DNA of 40,812 nucleotides from NCBI GenBank assembly GCA_031289315.1, contig JAITPR010000023.1, forward strand, positions 1-40,812. Direction: 5' to 3'. The notes beneath the pieces are model-generated. The model ran no database searches and had not been told where the DNA came from. It was given only the letters and a program-made list of their open reading frames with translations. This stretch comes from Clostridiaceae bacterium (GTDB taxonomy: Bacteria > Bacillota > Clostridia > Christensenellales > CAG-917). The position numbers and the translations under genes were made by a program. Positions 23,093 through 32,696 of this stretch are shown one piece after another. Numbering within the stretch: position 1 is the first letter of the stretch; each line of letters opens with the position of its first letter.

Positions 23093-24901
23093 ATGGAAAC
23101 TCAAAAAACTATTGCAAATACCGGTTGCGGCACCGTTGAAGGGCTTATCGAAAGTGGCATATACGTTTGGAAGGGTATTCCTTATGCCCGACCTCCCGTA
23201 GGGGAATTCCGCTTTAGAGCGCCCGTTCCGCACGATGCGTGGGAGGGCATTCGCCCGACAAAGAAATACGGCGCGACTTGTCCGCAAATCATGGCGTTGC
23301 AAATTGAGCCGCAGTCGGAGGATTGCCTTTATTTAAACGTATTTTCCAAAGACCCCAACGACAAAATGCCGGTTTTGGTTTTCATACACGGCGGCGCGTT
23401 TGCGGGTGGTTCCAGTTCGCAATACATCTATCATGGACACAATTTTGCCGAGATAGGCATAGTTACCGTAACCTTAAATTATCGCTTAGGCGCGTTGGGC
23501 ATGTTCGATTTTTCGGAGATAGACGGGGACTTCGTTTCAAATATAGCCTTGCGTGACCAAACCTTTGCCTTAAAGTGGGTTCATGAAAACATAGCCGCTT
23601 TCGGCGGAGACCCCGACAACGTGACCATTATGGGACAGTCGGCGGGTGCGATAAGTATAGTGGGGCTTTTGAACGTCCCCTCCGCCGCGCCTTACTTTAA
23701 ACGTGCGGCGGCGCTGTCGGCGTTTCCCAACATGTTTAAAACCAAAGAGGAAAGCTTGTCTTCGGCGCGCGCGTTTTTAAAATTTGCCGGCATAAGCACA
23801 AAGGAAGAACTGCTAAAAATATCGGCAAAGGCGCTTACCGCAAAGGCAAGGCATTTTATGGGTTCTACGGAGCGCCGCTTCGGGTTGGATTATATCATGC
23901 CGGCGGCGGACGGCGATTTTCTTCCGCGCTTGCCGCTTGAGTCGGCTAAGGACGGCGCGGATGCTGACGTGCCTCTTCTGATGAGCTACACCAACAACGA
24001 AACGGAGGTGTTGTTCCGTTTGCCCGGCTTCAGCAAAATAGCCTACACGGAGTTGGACGCCTTAGCTAAGGAAACTTCCGAATACGTCGCGGAATTTGAG
24101 GAAAAGTACGGCGACGGCATAAGCGCCAAAGCTAATATCGGGCGCGATTTGTTTATAAAGGTACCTACCGAATGGTATGCGGAATATCACTGCTCAAGGC
24201 AAAAAACATGGCTTTACCGCTTCGACTACAGTAGCAACCTATTGAAGCTGTTCGGAATAAAATCCGTGCATGCGTTGGATTTGATTTTCTTATTTAAGAC
24301 CTTTGACAACCCGCTTTCCAATTTCGTATTTTTGTTGGACCCGTCTAAAAAACGCATATTTGAGCTTGCCGCCCGCGTGCAGGGGGCGGTTGCGGAATTT
24401 ATAAGAACCGGAGAATGCCCGTGGGAAGCCTTTAACGAAAGCCGTCACATAAAAGCGTTTGATGCCTCCGGAGATTCTTTGGTGGAGCTTGACACGGAGA
24501 TAAACGAGTTGTGGAAGCGCACACGCTTCTATAAAGACATCAGCACCGGAGGAGTACCGGAAAAGTTTAATTTGTCCGCGACTGCCTCATTGGCGGAACC
24601 ATTCAAATATGTGGGCATAGGCGAATTTAACGACTGCATGATTAACGTGATTCAAGCGGGCGCGCGTACGTTAGACTTTCATAAGCACGAGAATTCCGAC
24701 GAGATGTTTTACGTCATAGAAGGCAAGATGCAGATTGAATTTAGACACGGCACGGTGGACCTTTCTAAGGGCGATTTAATAGTTGTACCTAAAGGAACGG
24801 AGCACCGTACTATCGTCAAAAAATCCGTCAAGTGCATGCTGATTGAAAAGCGCGGAACCCTTAACCCGTCGAATACGGGGGGAGAATTTCCATCAGAATA
24901 G
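23093..24901 (+). CDS. Type-B carboxylesterase fused to a C-terminal cupin
   Basis: Residues 1 to about 490 form an alpha/beta-hydrolase of the carboxylesterase B class, which cleaves carboxylic esters. The early GIPYARPPVGEFRF and EDCLYLNVF are diagnostic, the oxyanion loop is IHGGAFAGGS, and a triad can be assigned as Ser183 in MGQSAGA, Glu303 in NNETEVLF and His393 in SVHALDL. Residues about 505-595 form a separate cupin_2 domain with HKHENSDEMFYVIEG (His530, His532) and GDLIVVPKGTEH, enough to hold a metal. There is no signal peptide, so it should be cytosolic. AAGGAGATGG gives a good ribosome binding site before the ATG. AT-rich sequence at about 23015-23030 may hold a -10; no convincing -35 was found. 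The 261-base gap upstream has an ACGGTTAAAACCGT palindrome near 22928 but no gene. Confidence 0.9.
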   Translation: METQKTIANTGCGTVEGLIESGIYVWKGIPYARPPVGEFRFRAPVPHDAWEGIRPTKKYGATCPQIMALQIEPQSEDCLYLNVFSKDPNDKMPVLVFIHGGAFAGGSSSQYIYHGHNFAEIGIVTVTLNYRLGALGMFDFSEIDGDFVSNIALRDQTFALKWVHENIAAFGGDPDNVTIMGQSAGAISIVGLLNVPSAAPYFKRAAALSAFPNMFKTKEESLSSARAFLKFAGISTKEELLKISAKALTAKARHFMGSTERRFGLDYIMPAADGDFLPRLPLESAKDGADADVPLLMSYTNNETEVLFRLPGFSKIAYTELDALAKETSEYVAEFEEKYGDGISAKANIGRDLFIKVPTEWYAEYHCSRQKTWLYRFDYSSNLLKLFGIKSVHALDLIFLFKTFDNPLSNFVFLLDPSKKRIFELAARVQGAVAEFIRTGECPWEAFNESRHIKAFDASGDSLVELDTEINELWKRTRFYKDISTGGVPEKFNLSATASLAEPFKYVGIGEFNDCMINVIQAGARTLDFHKHENSDEMFYVIEGKMQIEFRHGTVDLSKGDLIVVPKGTEHRTIVKKSVKCMLIEKRGTLNPSNTGGEFPSE

Positions 24902-24948
24902 TGCAACTTATCACGATTTAAGCGGAGCGCGGCAATAGTGCAATTAAT

Positions 24949-25009
24949 AGGGTTCATCCTTTGAAGCGGTAAATTTTATACCGGCGGAGAGTGAACCCTT
25001 TAATTTTAT
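24949..25009 (+). terminator. Probable terminator of the esterase-cupin gene
   Basis: AGGGTTCA (24949-24956) pairs with TGAACCCT (24992-24999), with an inner CGGTA/TACCG stem, followed by TTTAATTTTA. Bases 24897 and 24933 also start copies of AATAGTGCAAYT, an echo of the gene end with a 35-36 base period. Confidence 0.6.
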
Positions 25010-25066
25010 GCGGTTTTAAAAGCCGTATTTCTTATAAATTTTAAATTTAAATTTGCTAATAATAAA

Positions 25067-25124
25067 GGGGTATGGACAATTCGCGGTGATAAAATATTTT
25101 CCGTCACCACGGGTTGCCTATATC
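25067..25124. repeat. Family 2 palindromic element, complete compact copy
   Basis: GGGGTATGGACAATTCGCGG then TGATAAAATATTTTCC and GTCACCACGGGTTGCCTATA form an imperfect inverted repeat with the family arms. It lies in the 1027-base gap 24902-25928, which has no convincing gene. A lone family 1 core (AAGGTGACAGTCTAAGG) lies near 25208 in the same gap. Confidence 0.7.
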
Positions 25125-25438
25125 AATTTAAAAATAGTGTTAAATAAAACGGTTTCTGAAGCATATATTGTTATACAAAATTAATGTGTTGCGCATGCCA
25201 TAAAACCAATTTGGATTAAGGTGACAGTCTAAGGAACAGTTGAGTGGAGGCGCTACGCTTAATTTGTTGAATGCGAAAATATAGTTGCAATACTTTTTGA
25301 ATAACATTTTTTTGATGCCGTGCAGACTTATTTCGCTATTGCACGAGTGCTAATTGCATGAAATGACAAATATGTGGCACAAAATGGCGAAAAAAACGAT
25401 TAAACGGCGAAAAATGATACTTTAACAAAAATAGGGTA

Positions 25439-25467
25439 TTGACAAAAGATTTCCTATGGGTTATTAT
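25439..25467 (+). promoter_or_regulatory. Consensus promoter upstream of the envelope operon
   Basis: TTGACA (25439-25444) and TATTAT (25462-25467) are exactly 17 bases apart. This is one of the best sigma-A matches in the window. The predicted transcript starts near 25474, giving a leader of about 450 bases before the 583-residue membrane protein gene. Confidence 0.75.
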
Positions 25468-25577
25468 ATTTTTGCAATATAAAATATGATCGTTCAATTT
25501 GCTTGTACATAAATTATCCAGTCTAGAGAAGCGCCGGTATTAAAGGGCGCGGTTAAAATTATCCGGTTGGGAGAGAA

Positions 25578-25771
25578 GCCTTGATTGGGGTGTGGACAAT
25601 CCGCGGCGTCAACTTGCTACGCAAGAAAATTCTTCCGGCTCTTTTTAGTCTAAAACCGTCTGAAATGCTCGTCCGTAGCGGTGCTACGCCCTGCGCTTTC
25701 AGACAACTTTATCCTTAAAAATAGCCTGAAAATATTTTGTCACCGCGAATTGTCCACGCCACCTCGATTGC
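25578..25771. repeat. Family 2 element, long copy with family 3 palindrome inside
   Basis: The outer arms TTGATTGGGGTGTGGACAAT and ATTGTCCACGCCACCTCGAT are inverted copies at a distance of about 190 bases. The centre (25659-25703) is a second palindrome, TCTGAAATGCTCGTCCGTAG / CTACGCCCTGCGCTTTCAGA. The element lies in the leader of the envelope operon. It resembles a miniature inverted-repeat element; no coding potential was seen. Further on, TTCGCC-GCAA-GGCGAA (25887-25902) is a GNRA-loop hairpin just before the ribosome binding site of the next gene. Confidence 0.7.
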
Positions 25772-25928
25772 AAAGGGTGCAGTTATAAATTTTTCAAATT
25801 ATGGGTGTCAACACGCCCTAAAGAAAAATATACGGGTTTTTCTTCGGGTTATACGCGGCAAGGGTCGCTTCGATTAAGACCGTTGGTTCGCCGCAAGGCG
25901 AATTGCGAGTATACATGACAAGGAGGGA

Positions 25929-27680
25929 ATGACAAAAATTATGAATGATAAAATAATGTTTGTCAAAGCAAGGGTGAAAGTGTTCCGAGTTTTAAAGGTA
26001 CTTTCGTATTTGCTTGGTTTTCCGCTTATGCTTTACGCCGTTTATGCCGGCGCAAGGGCGATAGGCGGGTACGACGTTACGAAGTCCGTCAGCACGGCTG
26101 CATTTTGGGTCGTTGCGGGTTGCTGTATAGGCTTCGCGGCGCTACATGTTGCCATTGAGCTGTTGCTTAGGAAAAAAGATATTTTCCTACGTGCTTTGGT
26201 AACGGCGATAACGGCGTTAGCCGCAATAACGATACCCGTTTTGTGTGTGGAGGCATCGGCAAGGAAGGGCTTCAACGAGCTTAGCGACGGCTATGCAAAC
26301 GCGGGATATAGGTATGACGGCTATGAAAAACAGCTTTCGGATTACTTAGACCGCGTAAAAGCTCACGATAGGGCGTTTGGAGATTTTCTTGCGCTGTACA
26401 ACTTAGAGGGTACGGACGGATGGCTTTCCGGCGGCAACGTCGACACGACGCCCACGGCGGACGCGGATGACGAGAAAGGCATATTTTTAGCCGGATATGG
26501 CGACTATAAGCACTACGTGTTCGGCAAAGACTTCGGCGGAAGCTACGGCATGAACGGGCTCTATGCGGACGGCTTTATATTCGGTTATAAGCAAGCCGAA
26601 TATATTCTAAAGACCTATTACGGTGTTCGTGACGAATTCGCTAAGGAAGGTCTTGACGCCGACGAGGCGCTAAAAGCGGCTCTTGCCGCGCTTGACGCGG
26701 AAGGCTCGGCATGGAGAGAATACCAAAAAACGGAGGAATATATCCGCGCCTACGGTGCCGCTCCCGCAGCCGCAAAGGGCGAAACTAAAATTAAAATCGG
26801 CGGTTCCGATTACGACCTGTACGATTTATACGCCGGGCATTATTATCTGACGCCGGCAAAGGTAAAGGAGCTGCTCAATACCTTTACCGGGTATATAGCT
26901 ATACTGCCCGTAACGGGGGATTTGGTGGCGATAATAGAAGGCGTCGCGTCGATTTCCGGGATGGAAATTTCGGAGGAAAGCTTGGCTATATTGCGTGATT
27001 ACCGCAATCTTGACTATGACGGAATAATGCAAATTTTAAACGACCTCAACATTGAATCCGGCGGACAGGTCCTGAACGAGGAATTTATTTTAAATTTATT
27101 GAGCGACCTTTCGTTCTATCAATCGCCGGCTACGTATCCGCAGATGTTCTTTATAGAGGACGCGTCCTTGCGCGATTATGCGTACGCGAAGTATTTAGGT
27201 ACTAAGCACGGCGCGTTGGTAGGTTCCGTATTGATAGGCGACTCCGTAGGTGAGGTTACGTTAAATGCTTCGGGAAATGCTCCTATGAGCCAAAGCGCGC
27301 TCATGTCGTTGTTTGCGCGCATAGACGCGGAGGAAGAATACATGACCGCGTATTATCCGTGGCTGTCGGCAAGAAACGGGCTTATAAGGTTCGGCGGACT
27401 GATACCGGCGGCTATTATTTTGGCTTATTTCTTTGCAAGCGCGGAGAAAAAGAGCATGAAGCGCCTTTTCGCCCTCGAAACGGGTGTGGAAAGGGAGGCA
27501 AAAAAGGAGTCGGGCTTTAAAGAATTTGACGCCGTTGCTGAAACGGGCGCGGCAAAGGATGCGAAAGAGTCGGGAACGGACTTTATAGAATTTGACGGCG
27601 CCAAAACCGCTTCCGTACGCACGGACGAAGAGCTTCCGGACGGTACGGACGGATACGGCGAACAAGGAGGCGAAGCATGA
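25929..27680 (+). CDS. Membrane protein, 3 TM - external domain - 1 TM (unknown)
   Basis: I do not recognise a family. The 583-residue product has three N-terminal membrane segments (about 21-44, 55-79, 86-108), an extracytoplasmic domain of about 375 residues rich in Asp, Tyr and Gly, a fourth segment near 484-504 and a 78-residue acidic cytoplasmic tail. The tail contains a near-repeat (ESGFKEFDAVAE and ESGTDFIEFDGAK). The next gene has the same plan, so the two may be paralogues acting as a pair. Its stop overlaps the ATG of that gene (ATGA). AGGAGG at 25921-25926 is only 2 bases from this ATG and 14 from the in-frame ATG at 25941, so the start is uncertain. It is first in a three-gene operon. 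Confidence 0.8.
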   Translation: MTKIMNDKIMFVKARVKVFRVLKVLSYLLGFPLMLYAVYAGARAIGGYDVTKSVSTAAFWVVAGCCIGFAALHVAIELLLRKKDIFLRALVTAITALAAITIPVLCVEASARKGFNELSDGYANAGYRYDGYEKQLSDYLDRVKAHDRAFGDFLALYNLEGTDGWLSGGNVDTTPTADADDEKGIFLAGYGDYKHYVFGKDFGGSYGMNGLYADGFIFGYKQAEYILKTYYGVRDEFAKEGLDADEALKAALAALDAEGSAWREYQKTEEYIRAYGAAPAAAKGETKIKIGGSDYDLYDLYAGHYYLTPAKVKELLNTFTGYIAILPVTGDLVAIIEGVASISGMEISEESLAILRDYRNLDYDGIMQILNDLNIESGGQVLNEEFILNLLSDLSFYQSPATYPQMFFIEDASLRDYAYAKYLGTKHGALVGSVLIGDSVGEVTLNASGNAPMSQSALMSLFARIDAEEEYMTAYYPWLSARNGLIRFGGLIPAAIILAYFFASAEKKSMKRLFALETGVEREAKKESGFKEFDAVAETGAAKDAKESGTDFIEFDGAKTASVRTDEELPDGTDGYGEQGGEA

Positions 27681-28882
27681 AAAAACAATCGTTTTCGACT
27701 GCAATGTCGTTATTAAAAATTAATAAATATTCGCTGCTTAAAACGGCGGCGTATACGTGCGGACTTCCAGTGATAGGCGCGTACGCACTTGCAAAATCCC
27801 TACCGATATTTCAAGAGAACTCCACCTACCGCCCCTATGTACTTGCCGGCTTCTTTGTGTTTTTACTGGTGACCGTGTTGTATATAGCGGCTACGGCGAT
27901 AACCGGCGCGGTCGTCTATAAGAAAAAAACGGTTACGGTGGCGCGCGTATGTACCGCGGTAACGGTGGCTTTAAGCGTACTTTTTACCACCGGAATTTGG
28001 TTCATAATAGACAAGGCATTGCCGCCCGTGATAAACGGCGCGACGCAAAATATGCTGACATATGACGACCTAAAGGACGATTATGCCACACACTCGGTCT
28101 ATCATTCGGAGCTTTTAAAGGGCTTTATTGAGATGAATATAGAAAATGGCAGGCTTTCGCCGGAAAAGGCGGACATCTACCGCACAGAGGGCTACGGCAA
28201 CGATGAGGTGGAACAACTGATAGAAAACTCCTACAACAGCCTTATGCTGGACGGATACGACAGCTTCAACGGTATGCTAGTGACGCTTGCGGGCGGCGAA
28301 CGCCTTACCGTTCCCGTGCTAATACACCTTCTTTTTGACGAAAGGGACGCTCCCTCACACGACTTCAACGGCTATACCGGAGAGGGCAGAGGAGAGGATA
28401 ACAAAAATAAACCCGTCGGCTGGTCGATACTGGACATGCAGGAGGGTATAATGACCTTCTCCGTGGACCTGTCCTTCTTGACTACGGGAGATTACGCGGA
28501 CTTAATCAATTTCATCATACCCACGCTGTTTGCAGAGGACGGCATGGTGGAGCAGCTTATAGCCGGCGTTGAGGGCGCTGTTGCCGACGAGGATTTGTTG
28601 GGTTCGCCCATATATATCGGCGTAAACTACGCGGAAAACACAATTACACTTTCGCTCACTCCGTCAAGCACCTCACGCGGCGTGTACGACTATAAAAATA
28701 TGGCGTACCTTGCCAATAACAATCTTTTGATTGCGGCAATATCACTGTTCCCGATAAGGGATGCGTTCTATCTTTTGGGCGCGTTTTTAGCGGTGTCAAG
28801 TCTTGCCGTAGGTATCGTTAGAGAAAAGCAATATGTAAAAAAGGAGGAAGCCGACAATGGAGAAAGCAAAGAAACTGCTTAG
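27677..28882 (+). CDS. Membrane protein with the same 3 + 1 TM plan (unknown)
   Basis: The 401-residue product repeats the plan of its upstream neighbour at smaller size: membrane segments near 20-42, 53-79 and 88-111, an external domain of about 240 residues (YDDLKDDYATHSVYHSELLK and onward), a last segment near 360-381 and a 20-residue charged tail. TM1 shows a similar string in both proteins (LLGFPLMLYAVYA and TCGLPVIGAYALA). No catalytic motif is visible. Its ATG overlaps the upstream TGA by one base (ATGA), and GGAGGCGAAGC lies just upstream, so translation is probably coupled. It overlaps the next gene by 26 bases. Receptor, channel or assembly roles are all open. Confidence 0.8.
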   Translation: MKKQSFSTAMSLLKINKYSLLKTAAYTCGLPVIGAYALAKSLPIFQENSTYRPYVLAGFFVFLLVTVLYIAATAITGAVVYKKKTVTVARVCTAVTVALSVLFTTGIWFIIDKALPPVINGATQNMLTYDDLKDDYATHSVYHSELLKGFIEMNIENGRLSPEKADIYRTEGYGNDEVEQLIENSYNSLMLDGYDSFNGMLVTLAGGERLTVPVLIHLLFDERDAPSHDFNGYTGEGRGEDNKNKPVGWSILDMQEGIMTFSVDLSFLTTGDYADLINFIIPTLFAEDGMVEQLIAGVEGAVADEDLLGSPIYIGVNYAENTITLSLTPSSTSRGVYDYKNMAYLANNNLLIAAISLFPIRDAFYLLGAFLAVSSLAVGIVREKQYVKKEEADNGESKETA

Positions 28883-31800
28883 ATTTGTAATACCGGCGAT
28901 TTTGGTTATAACGCTCGTCGTAGTGTTCTCCGTACTTATAACGACTTATAAGCAGACGGCGGACACTCCGAATAATGGCGCGGATACGGAGACGCAAGAG
29001 AAAATCAAGCCCACCGACGTGCTGGACAAGATTTTGGAGGGCGTGCGGCTAGGCGCGGTTCCGGAAAACGGATACAGCTTCAATATAGACGCCGCCGCCG
29101 CGTTTGCCCTGACCGGTAAGGACGGAAGCAAGTCGTCGCTGAACTTTAAAATCAACATCACGTTGGATGTGGACCCGTCGACGGCTACCGCCGACAACCT
29201 ATATGTGGTGGAACTTACAAGCACTAAAAATGGAATCGAAACCCCCTTGTTTAATCTGTATTACAAGGACAGCTTGACCGAAACGCCGTATATCTATGCG
29301 GGTGTCGGCAACGAAAAACATGCCGTGAAATTTACCTCCGTTAAAAAATTGGTTCAAAACGGCGTACCGGGACTTACGGGAGCCGGCGCGTCCGCGGACG
29401 GAACCGACGGGAAATGGAGTACGGAGAGTATTTTGGCGTTGCTCAATTTGGGCGGACTGCAAGGCGCGGCGAATGTGATAATCAATAACTTTGCGCTGAA
29501 CGGCTCCAATTCGATAATCAAAAATCCGTATATATCGGAAAGCGGCGCCGAAGCCGGCTTCGAAATCAATATGGACAACGTGAAAGCGTTAATCGGCATA
29601 GCGACGGAGCTTATAGGCGGCATTGACGGTCTTGACGGCATAGAAGCCCAAGTCGACGGTATATTCAACGCCATAGGCGTCGACCTTTCATTTGTGCGCC
29701 TTAAGGACATAATAAATAACCTTCCGGAAACGGAGATAGGCGTGAAAGCCGTGTTTAACGCAAACGGAGCGCTTGCCTCTTTGGACGCCGGCATGAAGTT
29801 TGTGAACGATGTGGACATCGTTATCGATGCTACGGACGGCAGCCGCATTGCAGAGTATAAAATACCCGGCGGCACAACGGTTTCTTTTGTTCTTTCAAAG
29901 CTTGCCGTCAGTGCCGGCGCACCGCTGTTTACCGAGTTCCCGGAGGGCTTCGACGAGAACGAGTATCCCAAACACAATCTGATTAACTTCGAGTTCAACG
30001 GCACGGCAAGAGTGGAGGCAATCCGCGAAATCGACCAGGACGGCAACGAGGTTTGGCAACCCCGACCGGCGTATGATTACTTTGTGAAAGCCGACCTAGA
30101 CCCGTTCGTGCTTCTAAACGGAATTGACCCCGCCAACCTTGAGAACAATATCAAGGCTATGGGAAGGTTCCACATCTACGCGTGGGCTACCGGTACGAGC
30201 AATTCTAAGGTGGAAATCGTATTTGACCCAGAACACACGGGTACGGATAATTTGTTGGCGCAGTTCAAGCTGTCCAGCTTTGCGGAATTGGCGTCCGATC
30301 AGTACCTGAGTTTCGACATTTCGGATTTGATTTACTATATAGCCGGTACTCCGTCTTCGGCGGGTACTGCGGCGGCGTCCGCGGACGAAACGTCCGGTGC
30401 CGTCGGTATTATCAACGGCATAAAGGGCATCATGGATATGATAGGCTTAGAATATGAAAAAACCGAAGACGGCTTTGCCATATCCCTATTCCCGCGCAAT
30501 GTCGACCTCATCTCAAGCTTTCAAAACGAACTCATGACCGACTGGGGCGAAAGGCTGCATATCAGCTTTGAAAGCTTCACTTACGGTACATTATCGCCGG
30601 ATTACGACGCTTACGCTCCTTTGGCGGCGACAAAATATTATCCGTACGAGGTTACAAACGTGGGAGTGCCGGAAGCAAATAAGCTTCTCACTGAATATGA
30701 GTACGGACAGAAATTCCAAAACGGATATACGACAATCGACATGTTGGTGACTTATAGGAGCGCTACCTCGTCGTACGCCAATCAGCAGAAGTCCTGCAAG
30801 GTGATTAAGTTAGAGGGCTTCGACAGCCTTACCCCCGGTGAGAAGGAAGTAACCGTATACTTCATAATTCCGCCTAGAAGCGGACAAATGGGCGTGTACG
30901 ATGTGTTCGCGAACGGAAATTTACCGTACGGAATAAGAAAGTTAACCTATACGATAAAGGTCGCGCCTCCCGAAGATACATCAACCTATGCGTTGGTGTC
31001 GGACGGCATAAAGGCGGGGGAGAGTATTTTTGACAAGAACATTAAAATTAACGGAACCGCTACGGTTTTCAAGATTGCGTCGTTTAAACTCTACACCGAC
31101 AAGGACGGCGACCTGTCAAACGCGATAAACACCAAAGGCGTTGCGCGCACGGCGGGTAAATATTGGCTGGAAGCCGTCGCCGAAAACGGCGCCGCCGTCG
31201 AACAGTATATCTATATCAACAACATCTATATTCCCGATTTTTCGGAGAAGCTAGTGCGAGGCGCTCCCGTTTTAGACCTGTACGGGTATACCCAATACTA
31301 CGACACGGCAACCGGAACGGTTAAAACCGAAACTATTGTGCCCACCACAATCCAAACCAACGACTTCCTTAAGTTCGTAAACGACGTGATTGTCGGAAAC
31401 GGCTTTACGCCGACGGAGCTTCAGAAGCCGAATGTAGGGCTGAAATACACCTACAATTATGCGGAAGACGGACAGGTGAAGACATATACCGCTACGTTCT
31501 CCGGGTTGCGCGTCATAGTGAAGGACGTGCTTGAATGGCAAGCCAGCTTCTCGTCGTCAACGGCAAACGAGGGCGGCTACGTCAATGCGGGAACGTGGAT
31601 TCACCGCGCCGACGCCGACGGAACGCTCTATTCGGCGAATTTGCAATACGGCAGCGGCTTGAAGTTCGTAGGCGGCAAATATCAAATTTGGGACGTATAC
31701 GGAAATGTCATCGCCGACGAGGTGGTTGTGAAAATCTGGAAGGGTTCAAGCGCGACGGACGTAAATGCCGTCGACGTAACCGACGAGTATTACGACGCGG

Positions 31801-32681
31801 TGACGGGTAGGTATAAAATCCGTACGGACGAGAACGGACACCCTATCCTGATAGGCTTGAACGTCAATAAATCCGCCGACGGTAAAAACCTTTATATCGA
31901 ATTGACGGCTAAGTACGGATACCTGAAAGCATCTCAAAGAGGCTCTATAAGCTTTAATCCCGCTGTAGGTAGGTTTATACCGACGACAAGCGCCAGTCAT
32001 CTTAAACCGTTCGCGCAGATATACTACACCTACGCGCAGTTCTCGTTCTACAACCCGGCAAGCACGGAGTATGCGGGAACCGAATACCTTTCGTTCGACT
32101 ATGTTGCAAATAAATACTATGTTAAATGTCTGGGTAGAAAAATCTATGCGGAGATTAAGCTGTTTAAGCACGACGGGGAAACCGTGGTCGAGGTCGAAAA
32201 CGCCTTTGATAAAAACGGTTGCTTGACGGTGTGCGAAGCAAATAACGGAACATACCATCTCAACTTTAAGTTCGACTTCGACGGAATAGTGTTTGTGTAC
32301 GATACCGTAAACTTCACAATTTACGGGACGTCTACGACTGGTAGCAACGGAAGAACATCGTATATGAGCGCAAACTCCACGATTTCTTCAAGCGGCTTGT
32401 CTTTGGGTTACTTCCACACCGCCGGCACGGGTGCCTATTCCTCCGCCTATTTAAAGGTAACGGAGAACGGCTTTGTGATAGACCATACCACAAAGGGAAT
32501 ACCCGTGGAATTGAAATTCTACGACCTTGACGGCAACCCATTGGAAGCAGACTCGGTAATAGACGGCGACGGCAAGGCGGTAGGCGCAAAGGGCAAGTAT
32601 ATAATGTCTATAAGCTTTACCGTCGTGATTGACGGCGTTGAAGTGGAAATAGAACTGAAAGAAATCTTCGAAATAACATAA
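28857..32681 (+). CDS. Very large membrane-anchored extracytoplasmic protein (unknown)
   Basis: The 1274-residue protein has one hydrophobic segment near residues 9-31 (LRFVIPAILVITLVVVFSVLI) without a signal-peptidase or lipobox site, so it should stay anchored with everything else outside. Residues about 40-560 are beta-rich with repeated D/N-G turns. About 600-720 contains a KVIKLEGFDSLTPGEKEVTV-type segment resembling bacterial Ig-like repeats. The rest (about 720-1274) is again beta-rich, with many Tyr, Thr and Gly residues. It has no cysteine-rich domain, LPXTG signal or C-terminal membrane segment. AAGGAGG at about 28841-28847 gives a good ribosome binding site inside the upstream gene. 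Overlap with two paired membrane proteins suggests one envelope complex. The function is unknown. Confidence 0.8.
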   Translation: MEKAKKLLRFVIPAILVITLVVVFSVLITTYKQTADTPNNGADTETQEKIKPTDVLDKILEGVRLGAVPENGYSFNIDAAAAFALTGKDGSKSSLNFKINITLDVDPSTATADNLYVVELTSTKNGIETPLFNLYYKDSLTETPYIYAGVGNEKHAVKFTSVKKLVQNGVPGLTGAGASADGTDGKWSTESILALLNLGGLQGAANVIINNFALNGSNSIIKNPYISESGAEAGFEINMDNVKALIGIATELIGGIDGLDGIEAQVDGIFNAIGVDLSFVRLKDIINNLPETEIGVKAVFNANGALASLDAGMKFVNDVDIVIDATDGSRIAEYKIPGGTTVSFVLSKLAVSAGAPLFTEFPEGFDENEYPKHNLINFEFNGTARVEAIREIDQDGNEVWQPRPAYDYFVKADLDPFVLLNGIDPANLENNIKAMGRFHIYAWATGTSNSKVEIVFDPEHTGTDNLLAQFKLSSFAELASDQYLSFDISDLIYYIAGTPSSAGTAAASADETSGAVGIINGIKGIMDMIGLEYEKTEDGFAISLFPRNVDLISSFQNELMTDWGERLHISFESFTYGTLSPDYDAYAPLAATKYYPYEVTNVGVPEANKLLTEYEYGQKFQNGYTTIDMLVTYRSATSSYANQQKSCKVIKLEGFDSLTPGEKEVTVYFIIPPRSGQMGVYDVFANGNLPYGIRKLTYTIKVAPPEDTSTYALVSDGIKAGESIFDKNIKINGTATVFKIASFKLYTDKDGDLSNAINTKGVARTAGKYWLEAVAENGAAVEQYIYINNIYIPDFSEKLVRGAPVLDLYGYTQYYDTATGTVKTETIVPTTIQTNDFLKFVNDVIVGNGFTPTELQKPNVGLKYTYNYAEDGQVKTYTATFSGLRVIVKDVLEWQASFSSSTANEGGYVNAGTWIHRADADGTLYSANLQYGSGLKFVGGKYQIWDVYGNVIADEVVVKIWKGSSATDVNAVDVTDEYYDAVTGRYKIRTDENGHPILIGLNVNKSADGKNLYIELTAKYGYLKASQRGSISFNPAVGRFIPTTSASHLKPFAQIYYTYAQFSFYNPASTEYAGTEYLSFDYVANKYYVKCLGRKIYAEIKLFKHDGETVVEVENAFDKNGCLTVCEANNGTYHLNFKFDFDGIVFVYDTVNFTIYGTSTTGSNGRTSYMSANSTISSSGLSLGYFHTAGTGAYSSAYLKVTENGFVIDHTTKGIPVELKFYDLDGNPLEADSVIDGDGKAVGAKGKYIMSISFTVVIDGVEVEIELKEIFEIT

Positions 32682-32696
32682 CCTTGTATTTTGTCC

